Of a stretch of DNA of 64,000 bases, positions 1 through 11,229 are shown in pieces. Positions within the stretch are counted from its first letter, which is position 1; each line of letters starts with the position of its first letter. The notes beneath the pieces are model-generated. The model was not told where the DNA came from. It was given only the letters and a program-made list of their open reading frames with translations, and ran no database searches. Source of the stretch: Cordia subcordata (Eukaryota; Streptophyta; Magnoliopsida; Boraginales; Cordiaceae). A program made the position numbers and the translations under genes. Where the stretch lies: the NCBI GenBank assembly GCA_028554755.1, contig JAPTOF010000017.1, forward strand, positions 1,674,001-1,738,000. Direction: 5' to 3'.

Positions 1-430
1 TTTATAGGCACTACTTAAAACGTTAAAAACTACCTGAAAAACTACTCAAAATTTGTATTAATATTATAAAAATTAATTTTAATAGATTCAAAATTATTTT
101 GTCAAAAAAATACTTATAAAACTTATACTTTTAGTAATGTTGACTGTATAGAATTTAAAATTCATTTTTATATTATTTTTTATTTATATTTGTGAAAGAA
201 ACGATAAAAATATAGAGAGATTAAAAAAAAATACAAACATTAAAAAAAACGCTAAAAGGGTAGAATTGTAAAAAAAATATGAAAAAGCTTAAAGCTACCT
301 GAAAAACTAAAATTTTTAGCTTTTTATAGGCACTACTTAAAACGTTAAAAACTACCTGAAAAACTACTCAAAACGTTAGTTTACCGAAAAGCAATAATTT
401 AGATAAATAGTGTTTTGACCAATAATAAAC
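1..430. repeat. Partial copy of an AT-rich dispersed repeat
   Basis: The stretch is about 80% A+T and resembles two longer copies near 13.2-13.9 and 14.2-14.9 kb, sharing blocks such as TAGATTCAAAATT and TATTTGTGAAAGAAA. A 51-base block at 1-51 recurs exactly at 323-373. No reading frame is present. It is probably a non-autonomous DNA transposon cut by the window edge; its class is not resolved. Confidence 0.5.
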
Positions 431-1481
431 TTGAGTTAAAAGTTAAAAAGAAAAATCTCAGTGTAATGTACATTTGGTTTGAGTATTATCATGTATTACA
501 CCTTTGTCACGTGATTACTATATTAAAATATCAAACTTCTAAGATGTTAAATACGGTTAGGAATGATTTATATTATTAATAAAAAGAATAATTTTATTTA
601 TTAGTTAATATGTGAATTAAAGGATTAAATTTAAAGCAAAGAAATACAGGATGAAAAACGAGTCCTGAGATGTAATTTTCCTCTCTGTTTTTATTCCTAG
701 ATGGAGAATATGCTTTTTTTTTTGGGTTATCCTGAACTAGAAAAGTGCGTTTTTGGAGAAAAGATGGAAATGGATCAGCCTGAACCAAAAAGAGATCTCC
801 TTTTGATCAGCAAGCAAAAAGCACTTTTGCTAGAGAGTGAGTATTCTAATTGGGCCTCTATTTGGGCCTACAAAGTTCTTAGTAATAAATTGTTTCCGTT
901 CGATCCTTGAGTACAGCCCAATTCGAGAAAATCAGCTTGATCCATTTAATTTTTTCCTTTTTTTTTTTTGGTTGTCAAACCTCATACATTTATCTTGAAC
1001 GACTAGTTTTGTTAATCAAGCAAATTAACTAATGTTGCATCACTTTAGCCTGAATTATTTGAGTTGAGCTTGGATAGTTAGTTACCCTTTTGCTTTGCCT
1101 AATGCTGCTTAGGCTTGTTTGATCACACTCTCTCATGTATCAATTAATAACTTTTTGGAGAAAAAGATGAAATTAGATTGATGTTATTTCTTTTTTTTTT
1201 TTTTTTTGGTTCAGTAAGCTAGTGTTTCATTGAGTCAATTGACAAAAAATAGATATATAAAGAGAAGGTTTGAACTTGGAACCTTTACATCAACTTCTTT
1301 TCGTCAATGTTCCACTTAAACACAACCGTATTCAAAATACTTTTTCGAGTCCTCCAACCATTTATATTTTCATTTATAGAAAATAAAATGTTTCTAAAAT
1401 CTGGTCTTCAGCTAGCACCTCATGGGCCGGTCGACTCTGCTCCCTAATCAAATGCAACACGTCAGTCTAAGTCCGCACCTA
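431..1481. other. Intergenic, no gene seen
   Basis: AT-rich DNA with poly-T runs near 710, 955 and 1190. Short open frames on either strand have no recognisable domain and no gene-like composition. Confidence 0.6.
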
Positions 1482-1725
1482 AAGACTTGTTTGAATTGGT
1501 TTTTTTTTTTTTCTCAGAAAAAACATTTTTTTTTGAAAAAGTTATATTACTTTTTCAATAACTACTTGATTTGGTTTTTAAAAAGCTGAAACTCTGGAAA
1601 AAAAAAAAAAAAAACTCAAATACAGCTTTTTTTAGAAGCCAGAATTTTCAACTTCTTAAAAAAATATATTTTTCAAAAGTTATTTGAAAAATACTTTAAA
1701 AAAAAAAACCAATCCAAACGAGGCT
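1482..1725. mobile_element. Tourist-like foldback MITE, copy 1
   Basis: The ends are inverted repeats: GACTTGTTTGAATTGGTTTT at the left and AAACCAATCCAAACGAGGC at the right. The interior is itself largely self-complementary, with A-runs facing T-runs. TAA flanks both sides (1479-1481 and 1726-1728), which fits the TWA target duplication of PIF/Harbinger-type MITEs. It has no coding capacity. Confidence 0.7.
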
Positions 1726-1866
1726 TAAATCAAATTAGAAAACTCGGTCAAATCCGCTCCGAACCTAACTTAACTACATGGTTGAGTCTGCTCCCAAATT
1801 TAAAACCAAGTAAATGGTCAAAAGCAGTCAAGCATATTAAGGAAAGCAAGCCCAGATTAAGAATTA

Positions 1867-2095
1867 GGGCCTGTTTGGATTGGTTTTTTTAAAAGGAACA
1901 AACACTTTTTTCTTAAAAAAATTACATTAAATTTGCAACAATTATTTGATTTGACTTCTAAAAAAAATGAAATTCTGAAAAAAAAATTCAAATATGACTT
2001 TTTTTAGAAATCAGAATTTTCAACTTATAAAAAAAAATTGTATTTCAAAAATTGGTAAAATTTTTTTTTTAAAAAAACCCAATCCAAACGGGGCC
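1867..2095. mobile_element. Tourist-like foldback MITE, copy 2 (best preserved)
   Basis: This 229-bp element begins GGGCCTGTTTGGATTGG and ends CCAATCCAAACGGGGCC, a near-perfect terminal inverted repeat. TTA occurs immediately before (1864-1866) and after (2096-2098). The TIR and the TWA duplication are the hallmarks of Tourist MITEs mobilised by PIF/Harbinger transposases. It lies 140 bp from copy 1 in the same orientation. Confidence 0.8.
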
Positions 2096-2098
2096 TTA

Positions 2099-2455
2099 GT
2101 CTGGCAAATGTTGAACATAACTCCAAGATTTATTTTATTAAATTAAGTGCTCTTGGATTGAAGTAAAAGCAAACATAGACATTGTAAAGCATTTGAATCA
2201 AAAGATAGGACTATTTCATTAAGAAATATACAATTCATTACAAAAAGGCTCGAGGGCCAAGCGGATTACTGACCTAAGCAACCTAAGAGTCTACATTAAC
2301 ATTATCTTGATCTTGGGTCAGATCAACGTGATGGGCATTTGGTTCATCCTTGGGGAGCTCGGGCGCATCCTTTACCTCTTCCTCAAAATCTTAAGATAGT
2401 CAAGATGATGCTGCGTGGACTTGAGCTTCTGTTTTATGTTTATTTTATTGGACTT
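2099..2455. other. Intergenic, no gene seen
   Basis: Mixed-composition DNA without an open frame of note. The block at 2250-2400 (aaaaggctcgagggcc and following) resembles non-coding retrotransposon sequence, but I cannot assign it. Confidence 0.4.
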
Positions 2456-2459
2456 GAAG

Positions 2460-2900
2460 CGGTGTGTTAGATTTAGTGGAGTCTACTTATAAGGAGTGTT
2501 CACTTATCTAAAAGGTATTTTAGTTTACTTTGCTAACTACTATGTAATCCTAATTATATTATCCTAATTATATTAGGATTAAAGAGGTGCTGATAAGTAT
2601 ATATAGTACCTTACATATCACATATGAACAACTTTGATTGTGAAGACAAGAAAATTCATTCAATATATCGTGAGTGGAGACAAGGAGATTTATTCAATAT
2701 ACCGTGAGGATCTCCACTGATTAACAATTCCAGCTACGATTTGTTCAAAATTAGATTCAGCAATTCCAGCTGCCATTCATTCAAAATTAGATCTTACCAC
2801 CGCATTTGGGAGAAATTAGTAAGTCTCTTATCCTTTGTATTCAATTACGTATTGAATCATATTGTGAAATTTTTTCTTGACCACTCTCAAGCTCTTTCTC
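2460..2900 (+). repeat. Probable LTR remnant of a copia-like element
   Basis: The layout looks like a short LTR: TGTTAGATTTAG at the start, an AT-rich U3, a TATATATAG box near 2597, then a leader with short repeats (ATTCATTCAATATA..CGTGAG). A 36-bp unit beginning CAATTCCAGCT is repeated in tandem at 2725-2796. No pol or gag sequence is attached, and I could not find matching ends, so the family and the limits are uncertain. Confidence 0.35.
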
Positions 2901-3692
2901 CAACCTAAGGGTTCCATCCCAGCCTCATCACATGACTTGGTGATCGTTGGGTTACCTCTTCTATATAGATCTTGATTGTATTCCTCTTGCTCTCAATGCT
3001 TAACGTGTGAGAACAAGCCTACCAAAAGATAAAGGTATGAGCAGTACACTGAGAATACAAGCGATAAAAGAAAAAGAAAGGCTATATGAGATCAACTCAT
3101 ACCTTAGTGCCCACATTCATGATGCTATGGTATAAACACTCCAAGGGGATATCTCGCATGATTTACTCCCTCCACTCCTCACCCACCTTGAACCAGGTGG
3201 TGCGGAGCTATCCAAAAGAAGCGCTGGCAAACCCCGAGGTTCTGGCGCAGCTAGAGGGTGTTGGAATTGTATGCCTTAATAAATATTTAATTTAGTTACA
3301 TATTTGTAAAAATATGTGTTATTTATCTGACACTCTTGTGTGCCATATAGGTCCTATACCAGCGTGTGTGTGCATACATAAAAAAGATATGAGACGGGAA
3401 TCGTGTAATATTCCAAGTACCCAATTTCTAAAAATCAGGTTTCTCTCCTCTCAGTTCAAACTCTAATGGATATAGAAAAATCGTTTCATTCTCACTCTAA
3501 GTTCTTAGTTGGATGGATTTAAGTTAGGTTCTAAATGAATTTATCAATTTTGGGTATTTTTTGTCATTTGTTAATTTTTTAATTTTTTTAACTATTTTTT
3601 AGTTTTTTTTACTTTTTAGTACATAAAGCATGGTGTGCAAGCATTGATGCCAGAATGACTCAAAAAGAGGGAAAAATAATAATAATAATATA
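2901..3692. other. Intergenic, no gene seen
   Basis: The longest open frame (3086-3295, +) has no recognisable domain. Part of this may be internal retrotransposon debris belonging to the LTR-like segment upstream. Confidence 0.4.
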
Positions 3693-3700
3693 GCCATGCA

Positions 3701-4424
3701 TAGGGATGGCAATGGGACGAGTGATTTAGGTACTTGGGTATTGACCGACCCGATTAAAATCTGATAAAATCCGTCTCGTTAAGAACCCGGAACGGATCCG
3801 GAACGATTAAAAATACCTGTTAGGGTTTGGGACGGAACTGATATTGACCCCTGGATACTTGCATTCCCGAACCCGGTTATATATATACATATATGTATAG
3901 ATATATATGTGTGTGTTTATATATATAGGGGTGTGTGTATATATATAGGTGTTTTACATTTATTAATTAATTATAGTTTTAAGTACATAAGTACATATTA
4001 TATACTAAAAATTAAGAAAATTTTTTTATATTTTAGTAGTAGTAATGTTTGGACCCTTAACCTTTTACTCTTTAAAATTTTATTATTTTAATATATTTTA
4101 GGGATATTGTTTAGATTTTTTGGAAAAAATTATTTGATTGGTTATTTTTTTTAAATTTAGTGATTTAATTTGGTTTTTGGGGTTGAGAACATGTCTTAAA
4201 TTCAGGTTCGGGACATTTCTGGTTAAATTTTTTTATTTAAATTTAAAATTTTTTTAACCGAGTTTGGGACGTTTCGGGTATCCACGAGCTTGGGATGTTT
4301 CGGAAATGGGATTCCCATTTAATTTTTATCCTGGTTTGGGACGGAAATGAGAATTGGGATGCTATCTGGGTAGTGAGTTTGGGATTTTTTCATGAGTAGG
4401 GTATCCGTCCCGTTGCCATCCCTA
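3701..4424. mobile_element. Complete non-autonomous hAT element (724 bp)
   Basis: The terminal inverted repeats are TAGGGATGGCAATGGGACG at the left and CGTCCCGTTGCCATCCCTA at the right. The 8-bp duplication GCCATGCA lies directly outside both ends (3693-3700 and 4425-4432). An 8-bp duplication and a TAGGG-type TIR fit the hAT superfamily. The interior is AT-rich, with repeated 'gggacg' blocks near the ends and no transposase frame, so it relies on an enzyme from elsewhere. Confidence 0.85.
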
Positions 4425-4432
4425 GCCATGCA

Positions 4433-5038
4433 AGCACTAATGTGGTGTTTTAAATTTTTGAAATTTGCATTTCTTATTTTTATTTTCTTTTCTTTACTTT
4501 TAATTTTTTTTTAATTTGTTAATTTTAATAAACGCCATGCAAGTGTCGACTTGATTTTTTTATTTTTTATTTTTAGTCTGTTATTGATTTGTTCTTTAAC
4601 TTTTAAACTTTTTAATTTTTTTAATTTAATATATGCAGTTACTATACAAGTGCTGATTGTGTTAGAATGACTTATAAAAAATAGTTGAACGTATGACATT
4701 GAAGCACTGAAACACTTTAGAATGATTAAAAAAAGAAAAAAAGGTTGTAGATAATGATGTGGTACTGTAATGACTTAAAAAGTAAAAGATTAATATAATA
4801 TGTTATACTATACTATGGATAGCTCATTATGCTCCAACAAGATGATTTAAAAAGCTTATGGAATATGTTTGAGGATAAAATCTAGAATTTATTTCTAAGA
4901 TAAATTCAGATTGTGATTGGGCAAATAAGAATAGAAATTTTCCAAAAGAAAAAGGAATAAGAAAAAGAGTGAGCTCGTGAGCTTTTTCTTTCTTTTTTTC
5001 TTTTTTCTCTTTCTTTTTTTTATATAGTTTGTGTTTTA
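4433..5038. other. Intergenic, no gene seen
   Basis: Very AT-rich DNA with poly-pyrimidine runs near 4980-5020. No coding, RNA or repeat feature can be supported. Confidence 0.6.
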
Positions 5039-5267
5039 TATTGGTTCATTTAGATTGGATTTTTTTAAAAGATTTTTTTTAAATAACTTTTGAAAAGAGT
5101 ATTTTTTTGAAGAATCAAAATTTTTGAATTTTTTTTTAAAAAGTTGAATTTGATTTTTCCCTAAAATTTTAACTTTTTTTTGACAAAAATATCTATTGCA
5201 TTTTTTTCTTTAAGAAAAAATATTTTTTTTTATAAAAAAGTCAATTCAAACAAGTCTTTAAGTGACT
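5039..5267. mobile_element. Tourist-like foldback MITE, copy 3 (degraded)
   Basis: It begins near GGTTCATTTAGATTGGAT and ends near AAAAGTCAATTCAAACAAGTCT, matching the TIRs of the copies at 1.5 and 1.9 kb with several changes. The interior shows the same T-run/A-run foldback layout. TTA follows the right end and a TTA lies near the left end. Confidence 0.55.
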
Positions 5268-6134
5268 AGTTTTTCTAAGAAGCAATCTGGTTAGGTGAAT
5301 CGGAAAAAGAAAAAAAAGAACAAAAGAACAAAAGAACGGTAAGATATATTGAGATGTTTAGAAATGATCATAAGGGTGTTTGGCTTGACTTATTTTGGTA
5401 CTTATAAGTATTTTAAAAAAATACACTCTTACATACTTTTTATCATTTGGTGCTTATAAGCCACAAATAAACGAAGAATAGCATCCGTATCCAGTAGGCC
5501 TTGCGCGTAAATTATGGGGTAATTCCTCGTGTGGTCACCTTTTTTCATTGAGAAGAAAGGAAAAATCATGACAAAAAGTAACTCTTGTTCTTTTTGGTCA
5601 AAACATTGAGTTTTTAATGCAAAAATTTCCTAGGTCATTAATATTGTTATTTGATCCAATTTAGTTCTTGTTATCTAAAATATTTAAATTAAACTTAATA
5701 TTTTGTCAATATAATTAAATTAATCCTTATTGTTTTCAAAATATTTATGAGTTTCTAATATTTTTATAAATTTATTTAAATTAGATCTAATTAATTACTC
5801 ATTTTATATTAATATACAAACTAATTGAGTTAGTTTCTTATCATGATTTTTCACTTAATAGAAAGTCAAATTATTTTCATATAATATGTCAACTTATAAC
5901 AAATAAAGTACGCTTACGTATAATGGTTCTTTAAATCCAAAACTTAAACTACAAATGCACATTAAATTCAACATTTATAAATATTACAAACCTTTAATAA
6001 TAACCCCATTATCGTTATTATAAACAAATGAAAGCCAATATTCGATAACCAATTTGGTAAAAGTTTGGAGACTAACAACTGTACTAAAAATTTCTTATAC
6101 ATACGCATATTTTCAAAATCAAAAAAGGCTAAGA
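5268..6134. other. Intergenic, no gene seen
   Basis: AT-rich DNA with no open frame of interest and no recognised repeat. Confidence 0.6.
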
Positions 6135-6362
6135 GATTCTGCGATAGGTGAGTGGCGCTGACAGTGTGGAGACACTCGACAACGCGGATCGAGTCCGTGG
6201 CGCGCAGATTCACGAAATATTGCGGGGGCTGTTGCTGGATTTCCACGCCCGTTGGTCCTCTCCCTGGTCGGGCTGCCACTCACGCACATCCCTCGATTTA
6301 CCTCCCGCCTGGTTAAGGGGCCTCTGGCCAGGTGGGGAAGGGGTTCTCCTTTGGTTAACCCT
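6135..6362. other. Isolated GC-rich segment of unknown origin, possibly SINE-like
   Basis: About 230 bp of roughly 60% GC stands out sharply from AT-rich flanks. On the plus strand TAGGTGAGTGG (6145-6155) loosely resembles a pol III A box, and GGATCGAGTCC (6187-6197) resembles a B box. The segment is followed by an A-run interrupted by GGCGTCAAG, like a retroposon tail. On the minus strand part of it is open (peptide segments GPTGVEIQQQPP and LRATDSIRVVECLHT), but I recognise no family. It could be a SINE, a captured gene fragment or foreign DNA. Confidence 0.3.
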
Positions 6363-6642
6363 TTAAAAAAAAAGGCGTCAAGAAAAAAAAAATTCTAGAT
6401 TTTCACGTGGTGTCCCATCAATTGGTCCCCTCAACTACAGATCTAGCGTCGACCAAATTTCCAGTCAAATTTGTCAAACACCTAGTAAATCAAGATATTT
6501 TTTGTTTTATTGATACACTGGTTATTTTGAATTAAGAGAAACTTTTCGGAAAATAATAATCTTTTGAACTATCACGATTTCACTACAAAAAAAAAAAAAA
6601 AAAGAAAAGAAAAAAAGACTATCACGATTTTGCTTCTAATTA

Positions 6643-6793
6643 GGGCCTATTTAATTTACTGTTTTTGAAAAAAAAAACCAACCTTTCTATTTTGATTATA
6701 TTTAAAACTCAAAATTTTAACTTTTCAAAAAAATATTTTTTTTTCAAAAATCTTAAAAGAATTCTTTCAAAAAAATTAGTTGAAACGAGCCAT
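6643..6793. mobile_element. Tourist-like MITE, copy 4 (short, degraded)
   Basis: It starts GGGCCTATTTAATTTAC directly after a TTA (6640-6642) and ends near AGTTGAAACGAGCC. The interior has the T-run/A-run foldback arrangement of the family. The right-hand target duplication is not clear. Its right end is about 60 bp from the SEC61 promoter elements. Confidence 0.5.
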
Positions 6794-6855
6794 CTATTAT
6801 TAAAAAAAAAAAAGAGAGAGAATTGGAAAGAAAAACACAAAAGAAGGGAAATTTA

Positions 6856-6874
6856 CGTGTCAGTGGCCTATTGG
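6856..6874 (-). promoter_or_regulatory. ERSE-I element of the SEC61 promoter
   Basis: The plus strand reads CGTG, ten bases, ATTGG, which is the exact reverse complement of the plant ER-stress element CCAAT-N10-CACG. That site is known to bind bZIP28 with NF-Y during the unfolded protein response. It lies about 45 bp upstream of the TATA box of a gene for the ER translocon, a typical target of that response. Confidence 0.65.
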
Positions 6875-6896
6875 TTCAACCCTTGTGATGGAGCTG

Positions 6897-6904
6897 CCAC
6901 GTCA
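6897..6904 (-). promoter_or_regulatory. UPRE-like site CCACGTCA (TGACGTGG)
   Basis: The minus strand reads TGACGTGG, the core unfolded-protein-response element bound by bZIP60/XBP1-type factors. It sits between the ERSE-I site and the TATA box, 15 bp upstream of the latter. Confidence 0.6.
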
Positions 6905-6918
6905 CCATTTGTTTGTAT

Positions 6919-6925
6919 TATAAAA
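6919..6925 (+). promoter_or_regulatory. TATA box of the SEC61 alpha gene
   Basis: TATAAAA lies within GTATTATAAAACG. Transcription would start near 6950-6960, giving a short pyrimidine-containing leader before the 5'UTR intron. Confidence 0.65.
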
Positions 6926-7026
6926 CGAAAAAGTGGTTGAAGGAGAAAAAAAGAAAATAAGAGATCCTATTATTCAACCTCACCGTGAAGCCTTCTTCTG
7001 CGATCTCTTCTCCACAGATCTTCAAA

Positions 7027-7789
7027 GTTAGTAGTCTCACCTTTTCTTTTTTATTTTCTTCATCCTTTTAATTTCTGAATGAAAATTAACCCAGATCTGT
7101 TACAATCGATTCACTTTCATTAGGTGAAAAATTGGATCTGTTATTTCTTTTTCTTTTTTTTTTTGTTATTTTGGATGATTTTAATCTTTCCTGTTTTGTA
7201 AATTGATTCAAGATTTCTTATTTTTGTGAACTTTTGTATTGTGGGAGTTTTGTGTGCTGGGAATTTTTGTTTATTTGTATTTCGGATCTGTTAAATTCGT
7301 GAATTTAGATGTCTTGAGATATGTTTTCTTTATCTTTATTATTTACTATTATTGTTTGAGCTAATTTTCTTGTAATGTTGATAGTGTTTGCATGATTTGT
7401 TTTTGAATTTTTTTTGTTATAAGGTGTGTTTAACTAGTTAAGGCTTTGCTTGATGGTTTTTAAGTATTGAATTTTTGTTCTTTCCTTGTGGAAACAATCC
7501 TTTTGTAATGGAACTATGTGATTAGATAAGAAGGAATCATAATGTTTATAGATATCTTCATAAGATTGCAGCTTGAAGTTCACACAGTATGAATTATAAC
7601 TTATGGGAATTTAGGTTGTAATTGATTGATTTACACAAGTTTAAATGTCAATCCTTCTTGGCTCGCGCGTAGCATATAGTTGTTGTTTGTTTTTCCTTAA
7701 GGAAAATTGTTATTTTTCATTCCCACAACAGCTAAACATGTTTCTTTGACTTCTAATAATGAAAGGTTCACAATTTTTTTTATTTTTTA

Positions 7790-7838
<49 letters not shown>

Positions 7839-8046
7839 TTTGTTTCATAAGCAGGCTAAATGATGGTTATGGCTGGATTCTATTAATGACCCGTGTAAAT
7901 TTATGTTATTTTCGGTCTTTGGTTGGAAAATATGACCTGAATTCTAATAATGAATACTGGCTTTTGCATATATGATGATCTCTCTCTTCTTGTTGATGGG
8001 CTTGCTATCAAATGAGGCCAGTTCATTTAATAGTTGATCCTTGCAG
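7027..8046 (+). other. 5'UTR intron of the SEC61 alpha gene
   Basis: A likely donor is AAA|GTTAGT at 7027; the acceptor is TTGCAG at 8041-8046, 29 bases before the start codon. The segment is T-rich, as plant introns are. It carries a (TTA)n microsatellite at 7792-7838. Long leader introns are common in highly expressed plant genes. The donor is the less certain end. Confidence 0.6.
7792..7838. repeat. (TTA)n microsatellite
   Basis: About fifteen uninterrupted TTA units in the leader intron of the SEC61 gene, so probably length-variable between individuals. Confidence 0.9.
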
Positions 8047-8075
8047 GTTGGGTTGGTTGATTTAATTGCGGAAAC

Positions 8076-10577
8076 ATGGGAGGTGGATTCAGAGTGCTCC
8101 ATCTAGTTCGGCCATTTCTTGCATTTTTGCCCGAGGTTCAAAGTGCTGACAGGAAAATTCCATTCAGAGAGAAGGTTATTTACACTGTGATCTCGCTTTT
8201 CATTTTCCTGGTATGCAGTCAGCTACCTTTGTATGGCATACACTCCACAACAGGTGCAGATCCATTCTACTGGATGCGTGTTATTCTTGCGTCAAACAGA
8301 GGGACTGTCATGGAGCTTGGTATCACACCCATTGTGACATCAGGACTTGTCATGCAACTCCTAGCAGGGTCAAAGATTATTGAGGTGGATAACAATGTAC
8401 GCGAGGACCGAGCCCTGTTGTAAGTATCTTATAGGCTATCTCTGTATTCTGAGTTATAGGGGAATTGCTTGATATATGTTTCTTGGCTTGTATATTCAGT
8501 CTCGTCTGTAAAGCCATAAATTGGAACTAGGACTTTGGTACTAAGGGAAAATGTATTCAATGATCTATATTTCTCTGAGCCAATTTTGCATGTATGGTGA
8601 GGGTTCTCTTGTTTGCTTCTTGATCATGGTTCTTTTTCTCATTCAGAAATGGTGCACAGAAGTTGTTAGGCATCCTGATAGCTGTTGGAGAGGCAGTGGC
8701 ATATGTTCTTTCTGGAATGTATGGCAGTGTTGGTCAACTTGGCGTTGGAAATGCAATTCTTATAATTATTCAGCTTTGCTTTGCTGGCATAATTGTTATC
8801 TGCCTAGATGAACTTCTCCAGAAAGGATACGGATTGGGCTCTGGAATTTCACTATTCATAGCGACCAACATTTGGTAAGCTGCCCATCCTGTCTGGCTAT
8901 ATCACCAATTAGGGTTTATCTGAAAGGAATACTAATTGTTTTAGAGCCTCATGATTTGACAGTGAAAACATTATCTGGAAAGCTTTTAGTCCTACCACTA
9001 TTAACAGTGGGCGTGGAGCTGAATTTGAAGGTGCTGTCATTGCCTTGTTCCATTTGCTAATAACTCGAACAGACAAGGTCCGAGCACTCCGAGAGGCATT
9101 CTACCGACAGAATCTTCCGAATATCACAAATTTACTTGCTACGGTCTTGATCTTCCTTATCGTCATCTACTTCCAAGGCTTCCGTGTAGTTTTGCCTGTG
9201 AGATCAAAGAATGCCCGTGGGCAACAGGGTTCATATCCAATTAAGTTGTTTTACACTTCCAACATGCCCATTATATTACAATCTGCACTCGTCTCCAATC
9301 TTTACTTCATTTCTCAGGTAGTGCACTTTCAAGCTGGTGCAAACAAAATTAATTATTTAAGTCTCACTTCATTTTTAAGAGAATCTGCTTGTATTTGTAC
9401 AGCTGCTGTACAGGAGGTACAGTGGAAATTTCCTTGTGAACCTCTTGGGCAAGTGGAAGGAATCTGAATATTCTGGTCAATCCATCCCTGTTGGTGGTCT
9501 TGCTTATTATATAACTGCACCATCAAGGTAAAATGGCTACCTTCATATCCTCATATCACTTTTTGTTGCATTCCTGCTGATGGTGATGATGTATCATGTT
9601 CCTAATAATTGGTGATGCTTTGTTTCCTGTATACAGCTTGGCAGATGTTTTGGCCCATCCTTTCCATGCACTTTTCTATATCGTCTTTATGCTGTCGGCA
9701 TGTGCTTTGTTTTCGAAAACTTGGATCGAAGTTTCAGGGTCCTCAGCCAGGGATGTGGCAAAGCAGCTTAAGGTATGATTGTATCCAGCCTTTTCTTTTC
9801 AAGTCTTATGAACTTTTCTTAGATGATGAATGATTTTCCTGAACATTCTCTTTTCACAAAATTCTCAAGTTTGTTGATTTGTGATGATAATTGCATCCTG
9901 GCACTTGGATGTGGTTTTGGTGTAACTAAATAACTGTGATGCTTTTGTTACAAACACGTCATGTTCTGTAGGTGGATCATATAAGAACTGTTCCAAAAGT
10001 GGGTGGTTTATCCTTGCGTGTGATGCCGTCTGTAAAGTAATTTTTGGAGAACAGTCATAGAAAGTGTAAATTACTGTGACTTCTGCTAGATCCCTAAGAG
10101 TGTAATCCCAAAATGACAAATATTATTGGTATCCCTCCCTCAACTTGCTTAACTTTCATTTGATGGCATTAGTCATTTTGAATGTTTAAATTATGCTAGA
10201 ACCCCAGGAGCCTCATTCCATGAGCAGGATAGCTCCCATGTTCTAACTTTTTAACTTGCCATTTGATGAAATGCATCAATTTGGCTACATAAAATTCGTT
10301 TAGTCCTATCTAAATTTGCTCCATTATCGTATACCAGGAACAACAAATGGTGATGCCAGGGCATCGGGAGTCAAATCTACAGAAGGAGCTGAACCGCTAC
10401 ATCCCTACTGCAGCAGCTTTTGGTGGCATGTGTATCGGTGCCCTGACAGTATTGGCAGATCTCATGGGGGCAATTGGTTCTGGGACGGGAATTTTGTTGG
10501 CAGTTACCATCATATACCAGTACTTCGAGACATTTGAGAAGGAAAAAGCCAGCGAACTTGGCTTCTTCGGATTCTAA
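8076..10577 (+). CDS. SEC61A: Protein transport protein Sec61 subunit alpha (6 coding exons)
   Basis: This encodes the pore subunit of the ER Sec61 translocon, which carries nascent secretory and membrane proteins across or into the ER membrane. Coding exons are 8076-8419, 8647-8874, 8963-9317, 9403-9527, 9637-9772 and 10338-10577. All five introns are GT-AG and join in frame to 1428 nt, or 475 residues, the usual length for plant Sec61 alpha. The product begins [14 protein letters not shown] and contains the conserved block [11 protein letters not shown], the cytosolic-loop stretch [17 protein letters not shown], and the C-terminal [14 protein letters not shown]. Several hydrophobic segments fit the ten-helix SecY fold. 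No frameshift or internal stop is present, so the gene looks functional. The start is fixed by family conservation and by the acceptor 29 bases upstream. ER-stress elements lie in its promoter. Confidence 0.97.
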
Positions 10578-10780
10578 GGCCAACTCGCTCTCTAAGAGAT
10601 AGTTGGCAGTGCTAGTAAGTGTTGTGTTTTTGTGAGCTAAGCTAAGAAATGTAATTAGATCTCCCGCACAACGCTATAGTTTTCGAAGCCGAGAATGTAG
10701 GTTTACCTAGAAGGGAAAATGAGGTACTGTTTTACTAGAGATGTCATGCTGACCAAAGATTTTGTCTTGCTGTCTTGTGT
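10578..10780 (+). other. 3'UTR of the SEC61 alpha gene
   Basis: Sequence after the TAA stop keeps a transcript-like composition. The poly-A site is not certain; AATGTAAT near 10648 is one possible near-upstream signal. Confidence 0.4.
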
Positions 10781-11229
10781 CCTTGACAAAATTCAAGTTC
10801 TTTTTCCTGTATTTAAACTTTACTTCCAGAAATCTTAATCAGCTCTTCACCAGTAAATTAGATAGGGTTTCAGATACTAACTGCTATTATTATATGGTGA
10901 AGAAAATGGTTCCCCATGGGCAGTTATTAGTGACAAATGCGTTTTGCCTCTTTTCTCTATCACATCAGATATATTTAACTACTCAACTTTGGATGTTTAA
11001 AAATTGTGCCTGTGGGGACCCTACTCCACCAACCCAATGTCAAGGAGATGGAAACCAGTCTTGTATATTTGTCAAAATTTGGCAATATTTGTCGGAAAAG
11101 AGCAGAGGCGGTTCACGGTCTGGAAGCTCAATTATTACGGATGTTGGATGTGGTAATTCAAGTGGGCCTAAATGTGGTGGGGCAGATACTTTGTTGGGAG
11201 CAAGTAATGTTGGGCCATTTAATTCAGCT
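10781..11229. other. Intergenic, no gene seen
   Basis: Overlapping open frames (10762-11250 and 11006-11287, +) run into the adjacent inverted repeat and show no domain, so I do not treat them as genes. Confidence 0.5.

Noticed and set aside
5968..6366. Open frames on both strands over the GC-rich segment
   Set aside because: High GC lowers stop frequency. No homology was recognised, and the frames extend into unrelated AT-rich DNA.
8551..9833. Extra open frames within the SEC61 gene
   Set aside because: They are alternative frames or read through introns; the spliced 475-residue Sec61 alpha explains the region.
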